Source: Actinoplanes lutulentus (GTDB taxonomy: Bacteria > Actinomycetota > Actinomycetes > Mycobacteriales > Micromonosporaceae). From it: a stretch of 64,000 nucleotides of DNA. The position numbers were made by a program, and so were the translations under genes. This document shows positions 16,924-25,296 of the stretch, one piece after another. Where the stretch lies: positions 372,001 through 436,000 of the forward strand of contig NZ_QLMJ01000005.1 in the NCBI RefSeq assembly GCF_003259845.1. The letters are read 5' to 3'. How positions within the stretch are numbered: the stretch's first letter is position 1; each line of letters starts with the position of its first letter. Below the pieces are notes generated by a model. The model was not told where the DNA came from. It saw nothing but the letters and a program-made list of their open reading frames with translations, and made no database searches.

Positions 16924-18720
16924 ATGCGGTTCCTGCCCGCGTTGACTGCGCTGTCCCTGACCACACTGGGAGTCGCGGTCGCGGCTCCACCGGCTTCGGC
17001 GGGCGGCGGAGCGGCCGCGCTCGGCCCCACTGCCAGCGGTTATGGCGGCGCGATCGCCACCGTGGACCCCACCGCCACCGCGGTCGGCCTCGACGTCCTG
17101 CGTCACGGCGGCAACGCGGTGGACGCCGCGATCGCCGCGGCGGCCACCCTAGGCGTCACCGAGCCGTTCTCGGCCGGAATCGGCGGTGGTGGATTCTTCG
17201 TCTACTACGACGCCAAGCGCCGCAGCGTCTCCACGATCGACGGGCGGGAGACCGGCCCGGCCACGATGACCGAGAAGTACTTCATCGACCCGGCCGACGG
17301 GTTGCCGTACGACTTCGCCGAGGCGCGGGTCAGCGGGCTCTCCGTCGGCGTGCCCGGCACCCTGGCGACGTGGGAGGCGGCAGCCCGCAAATGGGGGACC
17401 CGCTCGCTCGCGGCCGGCCTCAGGCCCGCCGCGGACGTGGCCTCGCGCGGATTCCCGGTCGACGCGACGTTCCGGCAGCAGGTCACCGACAACGCTGCAG
17501 CGTTCGGTCAGTTCGACTCGACCCGGGAGATCTACCTGCCCGGCGGGGCGCCGCCCGCGGTCGGCACGACGCTGCGGAACCCGGACCTCGCCGACACGTA
17601 CCGGCTGATCGCGCGCAAGGGCACCGGCGAGTTCTATCGCGGTGCGATCGCCGACGATCTGGTCTCGACGGTGCAGGATCCGCCGGTCGCGGACGTGCCG
17701 ACCGGTACCTGGGCGTACCCGATCCGGCCCGGTGAGCTGACCAAGGCCGACCTGGCCCGGTACCAGCTCCGCTTCCCGTCGCCGACCCGCTCCGACTACG
17801 AGAACCTGACCGTGTACGGCATGAACACCCCGTCGTCCGGCGGCATCGCGGTCAGCGAAGCGCTCAACATCATCGAGAAGGGCCTGCCGGCGTCGGCCAC
17901 CGCGACGGACAAGCTGCACTACTACCTGGAGGCGTCGGCGCTGGCCTTCGCTGATCGGAATCGCCACGTGGGGGCGTACACATCGCAACAGGTCGTGAAG
18001 CAGCTGGTCTCCGACAGCTGGGCCGCGAAGCGGGCCTGCCAGATCGATCCGGCGAAGGCGTTGGTGAAGCCGGTGCCGCCGGGTGACCTGACCGCGTCCG
18101 GCTGCACGCCGGCGGCCGTCGGCGGACCGACCGAGCAGGGCCAGAGCACCACGAACCTGACCGTGGCCGACCGCTGGGGCAACATCGTCGAGTACACGTT
18201 CACCATCGAGCAGACCGGCGGCAACGCCATGGTCGTTCCCGGTCGCGGCTTCCTGCTGAACAACGAGCTGACCGACTTCAACTTCGCGCCCACCCAGGGC
18301 ACCGCCGCCGACCCGAACCTGCCCGGCCCCGGCAAGCGCCCGCGCAGCTCGATGTCCCCGACGATCGTCCTGAAGGACGGCAAGCCGTTCCTCGCCCTCG
18401 GCTCACCGGGCGGCGCGACCATCATCACGACGGTGCTCCAGGTGCTGCTCAACCGCGTCGAACTCGGCATGACCCTGCCGGAGGCCATGGCGGCGCCGCG
18501 CGCCTCACAGCGCAACAGCGCGGGGATCCAGGCCGAGGCCGCTTTCCGTACGCTCCACGGCCCGGAGCTGATCGCCCGAGGCCACACCTTCGGCCCCGAC
18601 GTGGCGGAGCTGGGCGCGGCAACAGCAATCGAGTTCACCCGCCGAGGCGGCTACATCGCCTCGGCCGAGCCCACCCGCCGAGGCGGCGGAGCGGCAGCAG
18701 TGGTCCACCCGAAGCGCTGA
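16924..18720 (+). CDS. ggt: Gamma-glutamyltransferase, secreted
   Basis: A 598-residue Ntn-hydrolase that cleaves gamma-glutamyl bonds (glutathione and related peptides) outside the cytoplasm and self-processes into large and small subunits. It has a signal peptide ending near PASAG, the family motif GGNAVDAAIAAA, GIGGGGFFVYYD, and a likely processing/nucleophile Thr at QSTTNLTVAD (about T409), then LLNNELTDF and RPRSSMSPTIV. ATG 16924 has GGAGG nearby; the same frame extends to 16867 without support. A repeat-rich gap follows the stop. Confidence 0.93.
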   Translation: MRFLPALTALSLTTLGVAVAAPPASAGGGAAALGPTASGYGGAIATVDPTATAVGLDVLRHGGNAVDAAIAAAATLGVTEPFSAGIGGGGFFVYYDAKRRSVSTIDGRETGPATMTEKYFIDPADGLPYDFAEARVSGLSVGVPGTLATWEAAARKWGTRSLAAGLRPAADVASRGFPVDATFRQQVTDNAAAFGQFDSTREIYLPGGAPPAVGTTLRNPDLADTYRLIARKGTGEFYRGAIADDLVSTVQDPPVADVPTGTWAYPIRPGELTKADLARYQLRFPSPTRSDYENLTVYGMNTPSSGGIAVSEALNIIEKGLPASATATDKLHYYLEASALAFADRNRHVGAYTSQQVVKQLVSDSWAAKRACQIDPAKALVKPVPPGDLTASGCTPAAVGGPTEQGQSTTNLTVADRWGNIVEYTFTIEQTGGNAMVVPGRGFLLNNELTDFNFAPTQGTAADPNLPGPGKRPRSSMSPTIVLKDGKPFLALGSPGGATIITTVLQVLLNRVELGMTLPEAMAAPRASQRNSAGIQAEAAFRTLHGPELIARGHTFGPDVAELGAATAIEFTRRGGYIASAEPTRRGGGAAAVVHPKR

Positions 18721-18752
18721 CGATCGAAGCCGGCTAGCGCGGCCCAGCCGGG

Positions 18753-18919
18753 TGTGTCGAGTTCGGGTTCAGTACGCCCCCGAACTCGACACACACCCCG
18801 TGATCCGCCCGCCTGTGTCGATTTCGGGTCCGATACGCGCCTCAACTCGACACGTACCCCGTGTTTCGCCTGCGTGTGTCGCTTTCGGGTCCGATTCGCG
18901 CCTCAACTCGACACGCACC
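18753..18919. repeat. Three-unit 61-bp palindromic array, copy A
   Basis: Three units of about 61 bp, each an imperfect inverted repeat with a core like GTGTCGATTTCGGGTC... and ...CTCAACTCGACAC. Unit 1 differs from units 2 and 3 (ACGCCCCCGAACTCGACAC against ACGCGCCTCAACTCGACAC). The same three units in the same order lie inverted at 62992-63156. Confidence 0.85.
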
Positions 18920-18983
18920 GGGCGAGCAGGGCGCCGGGCGAGCAGGGCGCTGGGCGAGCCGTGCGGTGGGCGAGCCGGCCGTC
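18920..18983. repeat. 16-bp tandem repeat, four units
   Basis: Units begin GGGCGAGC; the first two are GGGCGAGCAGGGCGCC and GGGCGAGCAGGGCGCT, and the next two diverge in the second half. A partial fifth unit runs into the following palindrome. Confidence 0.75.
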
Positions 18984-18993
18984 GCCGGGGCGA

Positions 18994-19044
18994 GCCGTAG
19001 CTCAGATAGGTCATCGGACTCGTATGAGGTGTCTGAGCTACGGC
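18994..19044. repeat. CGTAGCTCAGA palindrome, copy 1
   Basis: Perfect 13-bp arms GCCGTAGCTCAGA (18994-19006) and TCTGAGCTACGGC (19032-19044). Two related elements occur at 23818-23935. The left arm looks like a tRNA D-arm but the palindrome excludes a tRNA. Confidence 0.8.
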
Positions 19045-19070
19045 TGCTGGGCGCGACAGGACGGTGGCAG

Positions 19071-19134
19071 CGGCACACCGTGTGCGCTGGTTTGGGCTCG
19101 CGTAGCGGTGACGGCGGCACACCGTGTGCGCTGG
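19071..19134. repeat. Pair of CACACCGTGTG elements
   Basis: The 20-mer CGGCACACCGTGTGCGCTGG occurs exactly at 19071-19090 and 19115-19134, 44 bases apart, with similar flanks. Related ACCGTGTGC elements recur at 63340-63590. Confidence 0.75.
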
Positions 19135-19144
19135 GTTGGGTGGG

Positions 19145-21322
19145 TCAGCGGACCTCTAGTGGCAGGCGGATCAGGATTGTTGTTCCGGTGTCGCTGCCGG
19201 TCAGTTCCACGCTGCCCTGGTGTTTCTCGACCACCGCTCGGCTCAGCGTCAGGCCCAGGCCGCTTCCGGGGATCGCCCGGTCGTTGCCTCGGCTGGTGCG
19301 GTAGTGGCCGGTGAAGATCTGCTCTCGCTCGGCTCGGGGGACATCCGCCGCCGCGTCGGAGACGGACAGCTCGGCCGCTCGGCCGGTGCTGCGCAGCGAG
19401 ATCGCCACGTGGCCGCCGTCGGGGCTGTAGCGGACCGCGCTGCCCAGCAGGTTCTGCACTATGTGGCGTAAGCGGTCCTTGTCGCCCGGCACGATCAGCT
19501 CGCCGGGCAGGTCGGTGTCGATGACGACCGGGGCGCCGTCGATGGCGCTGCGGGTTCGGTCCACCACGTCGCGAACCACGGCGGCCAGGTCGATCGGGGT
19601 ACGGCGGACGTCCGCGTGGCCGGCGTCCAGAGCGGACAGTTCCAGCAGCTCGTTGATGATTTCGCGCAGCGCCGTGGTGTTGCGTTCGATGACCTTGATG
19701 AGGCGGGGGCCGTCGCGGACCAGGGTGGCCTCGTCCGCTTCGCCGAGCAGTTCGGTGTACGCGCTGATCGACGTGAGCGGAGTCCGCAGCTCGTGCCCGA
19801 TCAGTGCCAGGTACTCGTCCTTGCTCCGGGTCAGCTGGCGCTGGAGGTCCTCGACCCGGCGGCGTTCGACGAACTGGCCGAGGTGCGCCGCTATTCCGGA
19901 GATCAGGGCCAGCAGCTCGTCCTCCGGGTCCTCGATCGTGTCGGCGAAAACGGTCAGTACGCCGATCGGGCCGGAGCCGTCGTGCACCGGGATGGCCAGC
20001 GCGGTGTGCAGCCCGCCCGCGGCGGTCTCCGGTGAGATGAGGCTCTGCGGCCGGCCCACGTCACGGATCCAGAGTGGCTTGTCGACCTGCCAGGCACGGC
20101 CGGCCAGGCCTTGGCCGTACGCGAGACGTTCCGGCACCGGGATGCCGGCCGGCAGACCGGGGGCGCTCCAGCGGGCGGCTGCCCGGACATCACCCTCGTC
20201 GACCAGCCACAACTCGGCGTGCACCCAGTCGAGGGCACCGACGATGGCTTCGAGGACCCGCGGCCCGGCTGCCTCGATGCTCGGTGCTTCGGCGAGGGCG
20301 GTCGTCACGGCCAGTTCACAGCTGCGGAAACTCTCGGCCCGGCGCTGCCGGGTCACGTCCTGGACGGCCTGGACCGCGCCGGTCACCCGGCCGTCGAGGC
20401 CGTGGATCGGCTGGGCGTCCATCACGTAGTGGTGGATGCGCCGGCTGCGGCCGTGCAGGGCCAGGTGCTCGTCGCGGATGACCTCGCCGCGCAGCGCCCG
20501 GACCAGGCCGAGGTCGTCGCGGGTGAGCGGGGTGCCGGTCGCGTCGGTGAGGCCGGGGACCGCCTCGGTGCCGAAGACGGTCTCGCCCCAGAGGCGGCGC
20601 ATCCGCTCGTTGACGATCGCGATCCGGCCGGAGGCGTCGCAGGCGACCACTCCGTCGTGCAGGCTGTCCAGCACGGCGTCGAGGAACCGGTGCTGCTGCT
20701 CCAGCTCGTACCGGGCGATCTGTTCGCCGATCAGCAGGGTCGCCACCTCGGAGGCCTCGTTGACCGCGGCGATCTGGTCCGGCGTCCACGGGCGCGGCCG
20801 GTGGTCGTACGCGAAACACACACCGAGGACCTTGCCGGCCCGGTCGTGCACCGGGCAGCCGAGGTACGCGCCACCGCCGCGCCGGAGCAGTCCGTCCGGG
20901 ATCCGCGGGTCGTCCTTGGCGTCCTCGACGATCAGGCTGGTGCCGGAGTTCACGACGAGGCCGCCGAGGGAGTCCTCCAGCGCGCTCTCGGTGACCACTT
21001 CCCAGTCGGCGGCGACACCCCAGCTGCCGTAGAGGCGCAGGGAGTCGTCCTCGACGAACTGGATGCAGGCGCTCGGCGCACCAGCGGCCCGGGCCACCAG
21101 GGCGGCGAGCTGGTCGGCGGAGCCGCTGGTCAGCACGCCCCGATGAAGGGCGAAGACGTCCCGGAACGAGCCGGCGCGACGAGGCGCGGCAGCCGCCGGC
21201 GGATGTCCATCACCGGCGGCTGTCCCCCCGTGAGGCCCGGCCGGGCGCGCGAGAGTCGCGGCTTCGGCCGTACTGGTCCTTGCGGACCGCCCGGCGTCGA
21301 TGCCGGCGTCATCTCGGCGCAT
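19145..21322 (-). CDS. Sensor histidine kinase with GAF-PAS-GAF input
   Basis: A 725-residue soluble kinase. After a disordered N-terminus come GAF (about 55-200), PAS (about 212-325), GAF (about 335-485), a HisKA domain with H-box IGHELRTPLTS (H510) and an HATPase domain with N box IVQNLLGSAVRYSPDGG (N624) and G2 box GSGLGLTLSRAV. The G1 box is degenerate: DAAADVP (656-662) where DxGxG is expected. There is no membrane helix, so cytoplasmic light, redox or small-ligand input is likely. ATG 21322 follows GGAGGT. No response regulator is adjacent. Confidence 0.9.
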   Translation of the reverse strand: MRRDDAGIDAGRSARTSTAEAATLARPAGPHGGTAAGDGHPPAAAAPRRAGSFRDVFALHRGVLTSGSADQLAALVARAAGAPSACIQFVEDDSLRLYGSWGVAADWEVVTESALEDSLGGLVVNSGTSLIVEDAKDDPRIPDGLLRRGGGAYLGCPVHDRAGKVLGVCFAYDHRPRPWTPDQIAAVNEASEVATLLIGEQIARYELEQQHRFLDAVLDSLHDGVVACDASGRIAIVNERMRRLWGETVFGTEAVPGLTDATGTPLTRDDLGLVRALRGEVIRDEHLALHGRSRRIHHYVMDAQPIHGLDGRVTGAVQAVQDVTRQRRAESFRSCELAVTTALAEAPSIEAAGPRVLEAIVGALDWVHAELWLVDEGDVRAAARWSAPGLPAGIPVPERLAYGQGLAGRAWQVDKPLWIRDVGRPQSLISPETAAGGLHTALAIPVHDGSGPIGVLTVFADTIEDPEDELLALISGIAAHLGQFVERRRVEDLQRQLTRSKDEYLALIGHELRTPLTSISAYTELLGEADEATLVRDGPRLIKVIERNTTALREIINELLELSALDAGHADVRRTPIDLAAVVRDVVDRTRSAIDGAPVVIDTDLPGELIVPGDKDRLRHIVQNLLGSAVRYSPDGGHVAISLRSTGRAAELSVSDAAADVPRAEREQIFTGHYRTSRGNDRAIPGSGLGLTLSRAVVEKHQGSVELTGSDTGTTILIRLPLEVR

Positions 21323-21476
21323 GGCTGACCTCCACCATCAAGGGTAGAGGTGCGAATCGGTTAAAAGGCGCAAAATGCCAGAGCTGGAGACGGGTGCCGT
21401 TGCGGCGTCCCGCCGCTGTGGGAACGGTCGTCCGGCGGATCGGCTTCGGCGGACGGCCCTGCTCACTCTTGAGCGC

Positions 21477-22154
21477 TCAGGTTCTCGCGTACCGTAAATC
21501 GCTGATAGGGCGACCGGCGTCGGCGCCGCGCTTCTCGAACTTGGTCTTGGGCCGCGCATGCGGCTCGGCGGTCGCCGGAAGGCGACGCAGACCGGGAGCG
21601 GCGTCGAGGGTCTCGGCCATCGACTCGGCGTATTCCGGCCAGTCCGTGGCGCAGTGCAGCACGCCGCCGGGACGCAGGCGGTCGCGCAGAAGCGCGACGT
21701 TCGACGGCTGGATCAGCCGCCGCTTGTGGTGCCGGGCCTTGGGCCAGGGGTCCGGGAAGAAGACGTGCACGGCGTCGAGCGACTGCTCATCGATGCGATG
21801 CACCAGCTCCATGGCGTCACCGTGCGCGACCCGGACGTTCGTCAGGTGCTGCTCACCGACGAGCGCCAGGAGGTTCCCGATGCCCGGAGTGTGCACCTCG
21901 ACACCGAGAAAACCCCGGTCCGGATCTGCCGCGGCCATGGCCGCGGTCGCGTCACCCATGCCAAAACCAATTTCGAGTACGACCGGAGCAGGGCGGCCGA
22001 ACAGTGCCGTGAGGTCGAGCCTGCTCCGATCGCCATCGACGACGGTAAGTCCGAATGTCGGCCAGAGCTCGGCGTGAGCGTCCGCATGGCGGGCACTCAT
22101 CCGACCCCGGCGAGGGTGGAACGTGCGAATGGGCCGGATGTTCGTCTCAGTCAT
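21477..22154 (-). CDS. trmB: tRNA (guanine-46-N7)-methyltransferase
   Basis: A 225-residue SAM-dependent enzyme that methylates G46 in the tRNA variable loop. Motif I is VLEIGFGMGDATAAMA; the family signature appears as VHVFFPDPWPKARHHKRRL, followed by RPGGVLHCATDWPEYAESM. ATG 22154 gives the usual start; an upstream frame adds low-quality sequence. It lies 22 bases after the beta-propeller gene in the same direction, but a TACACT nine bases before its ATG could give a leaderless transcript of its own. Confidence 0.95.
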   Translation of the reverse strand: MTETNIRPIRTFHPRRGRMSARHADAHAELWPTFGLTVVDGDRSRLDLTALFGRPAPVVLEIGFGMGDATAAMAAADPDRGFLGVEVHTPGIGNLLALVGEQHLTNVRVAHGDAMELVHRIDEQSLDAVHVFFPDPWPKARHHKRRLIQPSNVALLRDRLRPGGVLHCATDWPEYAESMAETLDAAPGLRRLPATAEPHARPKTKFEKRGADAGRPISDLRYART

Positions 22155-22176
22155 GGCGGCCCAAGTGTAAAGGCAG

Positions 22177-23151
22177 TTATCGGACCACCGGCTGGACGCT
22201 CGGCTGCTCGCCCGACTTGAACGGGGTGCGCAGGCCGGTCGCCAGGCCGACAACGGTGACCCAGGTGGTTCCGGCGTTCTGGCTGGTCACCACGGCGCGG
22301 GAGGCGTCGACGTAATCGAGCTCACGGTCCATCGCGTTGCCGATGGTCCGCTGCGCGCCGGTGATCGCGTCGTACTCGACCAGGTGAACCGGCTTGCTCT
22401 CGGTCGCGGTCTCACCCTCCTGGTACGCGGTGAAGGCCAGCTTTGCCCCGTCTGAACGCCAGCTCGGCACGACAGCGAAACCGCTGTTCTGCACGCCGCC
22501 ACCGCCGAAGGCCGCCACGGTCTTCTCACCGCCGGTCTTCACGTCGCCGACGCTCAGGCAGGAGTCGTAGATCGACTCGCAGTTGCCGCCGCGGAACGCC
22601 AGCTGCACGCCGTCCGGGGACCAGGCCACCGCGTTGTCGCTCTTCAGCTCCTTGGCCACGCTCTTTGCCGCCTCGGTCTCGGCCGGCAGAGCTTCGGTAC
22701 GGCAGTCCCGCGGGAAGAGGACCTTCTCCTTCTTCGTGCCGTCGGCCGGGATGCTGTACACACCCGGGCCGCCGTTGCAGGACAGCGAGGAGAACGCGAT
22801 CCACTTGCCGTCCGGCGACCAGGACGGTCCGGCCGCCGGGCGGGTGGAGAGGCGGCGCTGGCCGGTGCCGTCCGCCTTCATGGTCCAGACCTGGCCCTTC
22901 TTCAGGAAGGCGATCTGCTTGCCGTTCGGCGACCAGCGCGGCCGGGCGTGCGAGCCGCCGGTGGTCAGGCGCTGCTCGGTGCTGCCCTTGCTGGCGTAGA
23001 CGTCGCCGTTGCGGACGTACGCGACCATGCTCGGCAGCTGGCTGCTGGGCGCTGCCGCCTGCACCGTCGACGGGTTGCAGACCACGCAGCAGAAGCTCGC
23101 CGCCGCCGCGATCGCCACGTTGCCCGCTACCTGACCGAAGTTCTTCTTCAT
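22177..23151 (-). CDS. Exported TolB/WD40-like beta-propeller protein
   Basis: A 324-residue secreted protein. A signal peptide (MKKNFGQVAGN, then an Ala-rich core and Cys residues) precedes repeated blades with the TolB-type motif WSPNGKQIAF, WSPDGKWIAFSS and WSPDGVQLAF. No catalytic residues are visible, so a binding or scaffolding role is likely. The N-terminal CCVVC stretch is not a clean lipobox. It is upstream of trmB in the same direction. Confidence 0.8.
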   Translation of the reverse strand: MKKNFGQVAGNVAIAAAASFCCVVCNPSTVQAAAPSSQLPSMVAYVRNGDVYASKGSTEQRLTTGGSHARPRWSPNGKQIAFLKKGQVWTMKADGTGQRRLSTRPAAGPSWSPDGKWIAFSSLSCNGGPGVYSIPADGTKKEKVLFPRDCRTEALPAETEAAKSVAKELKSDNAVAWSPDGVQLAFRGGNCESIYDSCLSVGDVKTGGEKTVAAFGGGGVQNSGFAVVPSWRSDGAKLAFTAYQEGETATESKPVHLVEYDAITGAQRTIGNAMDRELDYVDASRAVVTSQNAGTTWVTVVGLATGLRTPFKSGEQPSVQPVVR

Positions 23152-23344
23152 GGCCGAACGCCCCCCGAAGTTCTGCCTGCATTCCGCTTGCACCGGAAGC
23201 ATCGTCGCAACCCGCGAGCTGCTGAGCGGGAACCACGCGGATACCGAAAAATCACATCTGATCGGGCGATGTGGTGATGGATGAACGGGTGGTGGGGGGC
23301 TCGCGCGGGGATGACCAGGCGGTTCGCAAGGTCAGCGCCGTTCC

Positions 23345-23513
23345 GCGCCCGGGGTCGTGAGTTGTCCGCGCGGGGCCGCGGGTTCTGCGCGCGGGGTCGC
23401 GAGTTCCGCGCCCGCGGGGCCGGGGGTTCCCCGCGCGGGGTCGCGACTTGTCCGCGCGGGTCGCGGGTTCTGCGCGCGGGGTCGCGAGTTCCCTGCGCGG
23501 GGCCGCGAGTTCC
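23345..23513. repeat. 21-bp minisatellite, eight units
   Basis: Eight consecutive units such as GCGCGCGGGGTCGCGAGTTCC, lengths 21, 21, 21, 23, 21, 20, 21 and 21. Variants alternate TCGCGAG, CCGCGGG and TCGCGAC in the second half. It lies in unassigned DNA. Confidence 0.85.
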
Positions 23514-23817
23514 GCAGGCGCGGCTGTACGCCGCGGTCGCCGTAGGTGACAGCTGGCAGCCGTGGTGTGCAGCCACGGCCTGGCTGTACGTCATGGTTGT
23601 TCGGCTGGCGCTCGTGGTCGTGTTTGAGCCCTGTCGACGACCGCAAGCGCTGGCCGGTGGGGTGTGCCGGACTGGCAGGAGCTCCAGGTTGGCGGGCGCT
23701 TCGGGCCCGTGGGCGCTCTGGGTTGGCAGGGCGCTCTGGGTGGTTGGCGGGCGTTCCGGGCCGGCTGGCGCTCCGGGTTGGCCGTGTCGCCTGCTCGGTG
23801 GCGGGGCTGTCGCAGGC

Positions 23818-23935
23818 GAGCCGTAGCTCAGATATGTCATCGGACCCGGATAACACGTCTGGACTACGGCTCGCCGGCCTGAGCCGTAGCCCAGGACTGT
23901 TCTGGGGCTCTGATGACATGTCTGGGCTACGGCTC
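23818..23935. repeat. Two CGTAGCTCAGA palindromes, copies 2 and 3
   Basis: Copy 2 (23818-23873) and copy 3 (23881-23935) share both arms and inner sequence (ATGTCATCGGA or its complement) but lie in opposite orientation. Copy 3 has perfect 14-bp arms GAGCCGTAGCCCAG and CTGGGCTACGGCTC. They match the element at 18994-19044. Confidence 0.82.
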
Positions 23936-23997
23936 GCCCCGGCCGCTCCAAGATCTGCAACCCGCGACCCGTGCCCTCGTATCCGCATTTAACGGTC

Positions 23998-24122
23998 ACC
24001 ACCAACCGCCACCGCCACCACCAACCGCCACCACCAACCGCCACCGCCACCACCAACCGCCACCACCAACCGCCACCGCCACCGCCACCGCCACCGCCAC
24101 CGCCACCGCCACCGCCACCGCC
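23998..24122. repeat. CCACCR microsatellite
   Basis: About 125 bases of CCACCA, CCACCG and CCAACC units, ending in eight near-pure CCACCG copies. The minus strand is a run of GG doublets that could form two-tier G-quadruplexes. A GCACGTG triplet repeat follows at about 24147-24168. Confidence 0.85.
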
Positions 24123-24181
24123 GACGTCGACGCCACCGTCGACGTTGCACGTGGCACGTGGCACGTGCTGGCCGGACACGC

Positions 24182-25081
24182 TCAGCTGGTGCTGGTGCTG
24201 GTGCTGGTGCTGGTGTAGAGCGAGATCACCGCACCAAGCAGCAACGCTCCACCAATGATCGTGGCCCCGCCCAGCGGTTCGTTGATCAACAGGACCGCGA
24301 GCAGTGCCGCCGTCAGTGGCTCCAGCAGCGTGACCACCACGGCGACACTGCCCGTGGTGCGTCGCAGGCCGGTGTAGAACAACGCGTACGCCAGGGCCGT
24401 GGTGATCGCTCCGGCGTAGAAGAGCAGGGCGAGCGAAGTCGTCGAGGGGGCGAAGACCAACCCCTGCGCCGCGGCGATCGGCAGCAGGGTGACCGCGCCG
24501 ATCGCGCACGACAGTGTCGTCAGGATCAGCGGCTCCACGCCCTGGGTGGTGTGCCGGCTCAACGCGGTCGACGCGGCGTAGACGATGCCGGACCCGACCG
24601 CGGCGAGCAGCCCCAGGCCGGCGGCGGCCGTGCCGGTGTCGGCGGTGGCGCCGGCGATCAGGGCCAGCCCGGCGATCGCCGCCACCGAGGCGCCGAGCAC
24701 ACCGGTGCTCGGACGCTGCCGGGTGCGGGCGGTCTCCCAGGCGCTGAGCAGCACCGGGGCGATGCCGAGGCTGACCACGGTGGCGATGCTGACCCCGCCG
24801 AGGCGTACCGCGATGAAGTAGAGCGCCTGGTAGGACGCCAGGCCGGCGCCGGCCAGGGTGATCGCCAGGGGTGCGCTTCGATAGGCGGCGATGATCTGGC
24901 GCCGGGCGGGCAGGCCGAGCAGCAGCATCACGGCGGCGGCGAAGAGAAGCCGGTAGAAGCCGATCGCCACGGCTCCGAGGCCGGTGTCCTCGGCGACGAC
25001 CTGGACGACGACGCCGGCGGTACCCCAGAGGATGCCGGCGGCGGACAGCTGTAAAAGGCTGAGACGGGATGAGAAAGACAC
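24182..25081 (-). CDS. EamA-family (DMT superfamily) transporter
   Basis: A 299-residue exporter-like protein with ten predicted transmembrane helices in two EamA repeats, for example LLQLSAAGILWGTAGVVVQV and VGSGIVYAASTALSRH, with LLEPLTAALLAVLLINEPLG in the second. Substrates of this family are small metabolites such as amino acids; this one is unknown. GTG 25081 has GGAG six bases upstream. The last ten residues, TSTSTSTSTS, are encoded by a five-copy hexanucleotide repeat (24187-24216), so the C-terminus may vary between strains. Confidence 0.88.
   Translation of the reverse strand: MSFSSRLSLLQLSAAGILWGTAGVVVQVVAEDTGLGAVAIGFYRLLFAAAVMLLLGLPARRQIIAAYRSAPLAITLAGAGLASYQALYFIAVRLGGVSIATVVSLGIAPVLLSAWETARTRQRPSTGVLGASVAAIAGLALIAGATADTGTAAAGLGLLAAVGSGIVYAASTALSRHTTQGVEPLILTTLSCAIGAVTLLPIAAAQGLVFAPSTTSLALLFYAGAITTALAYALFYTGLRRTTGSVAVVVTLLEPLTAALLAVLLINEPLGGATIIGGALLLGAVISLYTSTSTSTSTS
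24187..24216. repeat. Hexanucleotide repeat inside the EamA gene end
   Basis: Five tandem GCTGGT-type units on the plus strand encode a Thr-Ser tail on the minus strand. Gain or loss of units keeps the frame and changes only tail length. Confidence 0.8.
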
Positions 25082-25250
25082 GTGCGCTCCGATGAGGTGA
25101 GTCGGTCAGGGTTCGGCCGGCAGCGGAGCGCAGGGGAAATCAACCGGTCGAGCAGGACAGCTCGAACGGTGTGGCGCGCGCTCCGCTCAGGAGCGCGGCG
25201 GCCCGAGGTTGCCGAGGTCGAGGGACAGACTCACGGGTCGCAGGTTAGAA

Positions 25251-25278
25251 CAAGGGCCCGCTGGATGGCGGGCCCTTG
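25251..25278 (-). terminator. Hairpin terminator
   Basis: A perfect 11-bp stem (CAAGGGCCCGC with GCGGGCCCTTG) and a 6-base loop lie 18 bases after the stop of the minus-strand gene at 25297-25944. It is the strongest hairpin nearby and isolates that gene from EamA. Confidence 0.75.
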
Positions 25279-25296
25279 CTCAGTCAGTGGGACACC

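Larger units (their letters stand above)
18721..19144. other. Gene-free, repeat-filled interval
   Basis: The 424 bases between ggt and the sensor kinase stop carry four kinds of repeat described separately (61-bp array, 16-bp tandem repeat, 55-bp palindrome, CACACCGTGTG pair). No open frame here has a ribosome site or recognisable product. Confidence 0.7.
23152..24181. other. Gene-free, repeat-filled interval of about 1 kb
   Basis: Between the start of the beta-propeller gene and the end of the EamA gene there are 21-bp minisatellites, GGCGCTCTGGGTTGGC-like imperfect repeats (about 23640-23800), two 55-bp palindromes and a CCACCR microsatellite. Long open frames on both strands here are explained by GC bias and repeat periods divisible by three; none has a recognisable product. 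Confidence 0.7.

Noticed and set aside
18994..19044. tRNA-like sequence (GCCGTAGCTCAGATAGG)
   Set aside because: The left arm resembles a tRNA acceptor/D-arm, but the right arm is its exact inverted repeat and there is no anticodon or T arm; two more copies show it is a palindromic repeat.
23148..24509. 453-residue minus-strand open frame across the minisatellite region
   Set aside because: It runs through 21-bp and CCACCR repeats and into the EamA gene in another frame; length is explained by repeat periods divisible by three.
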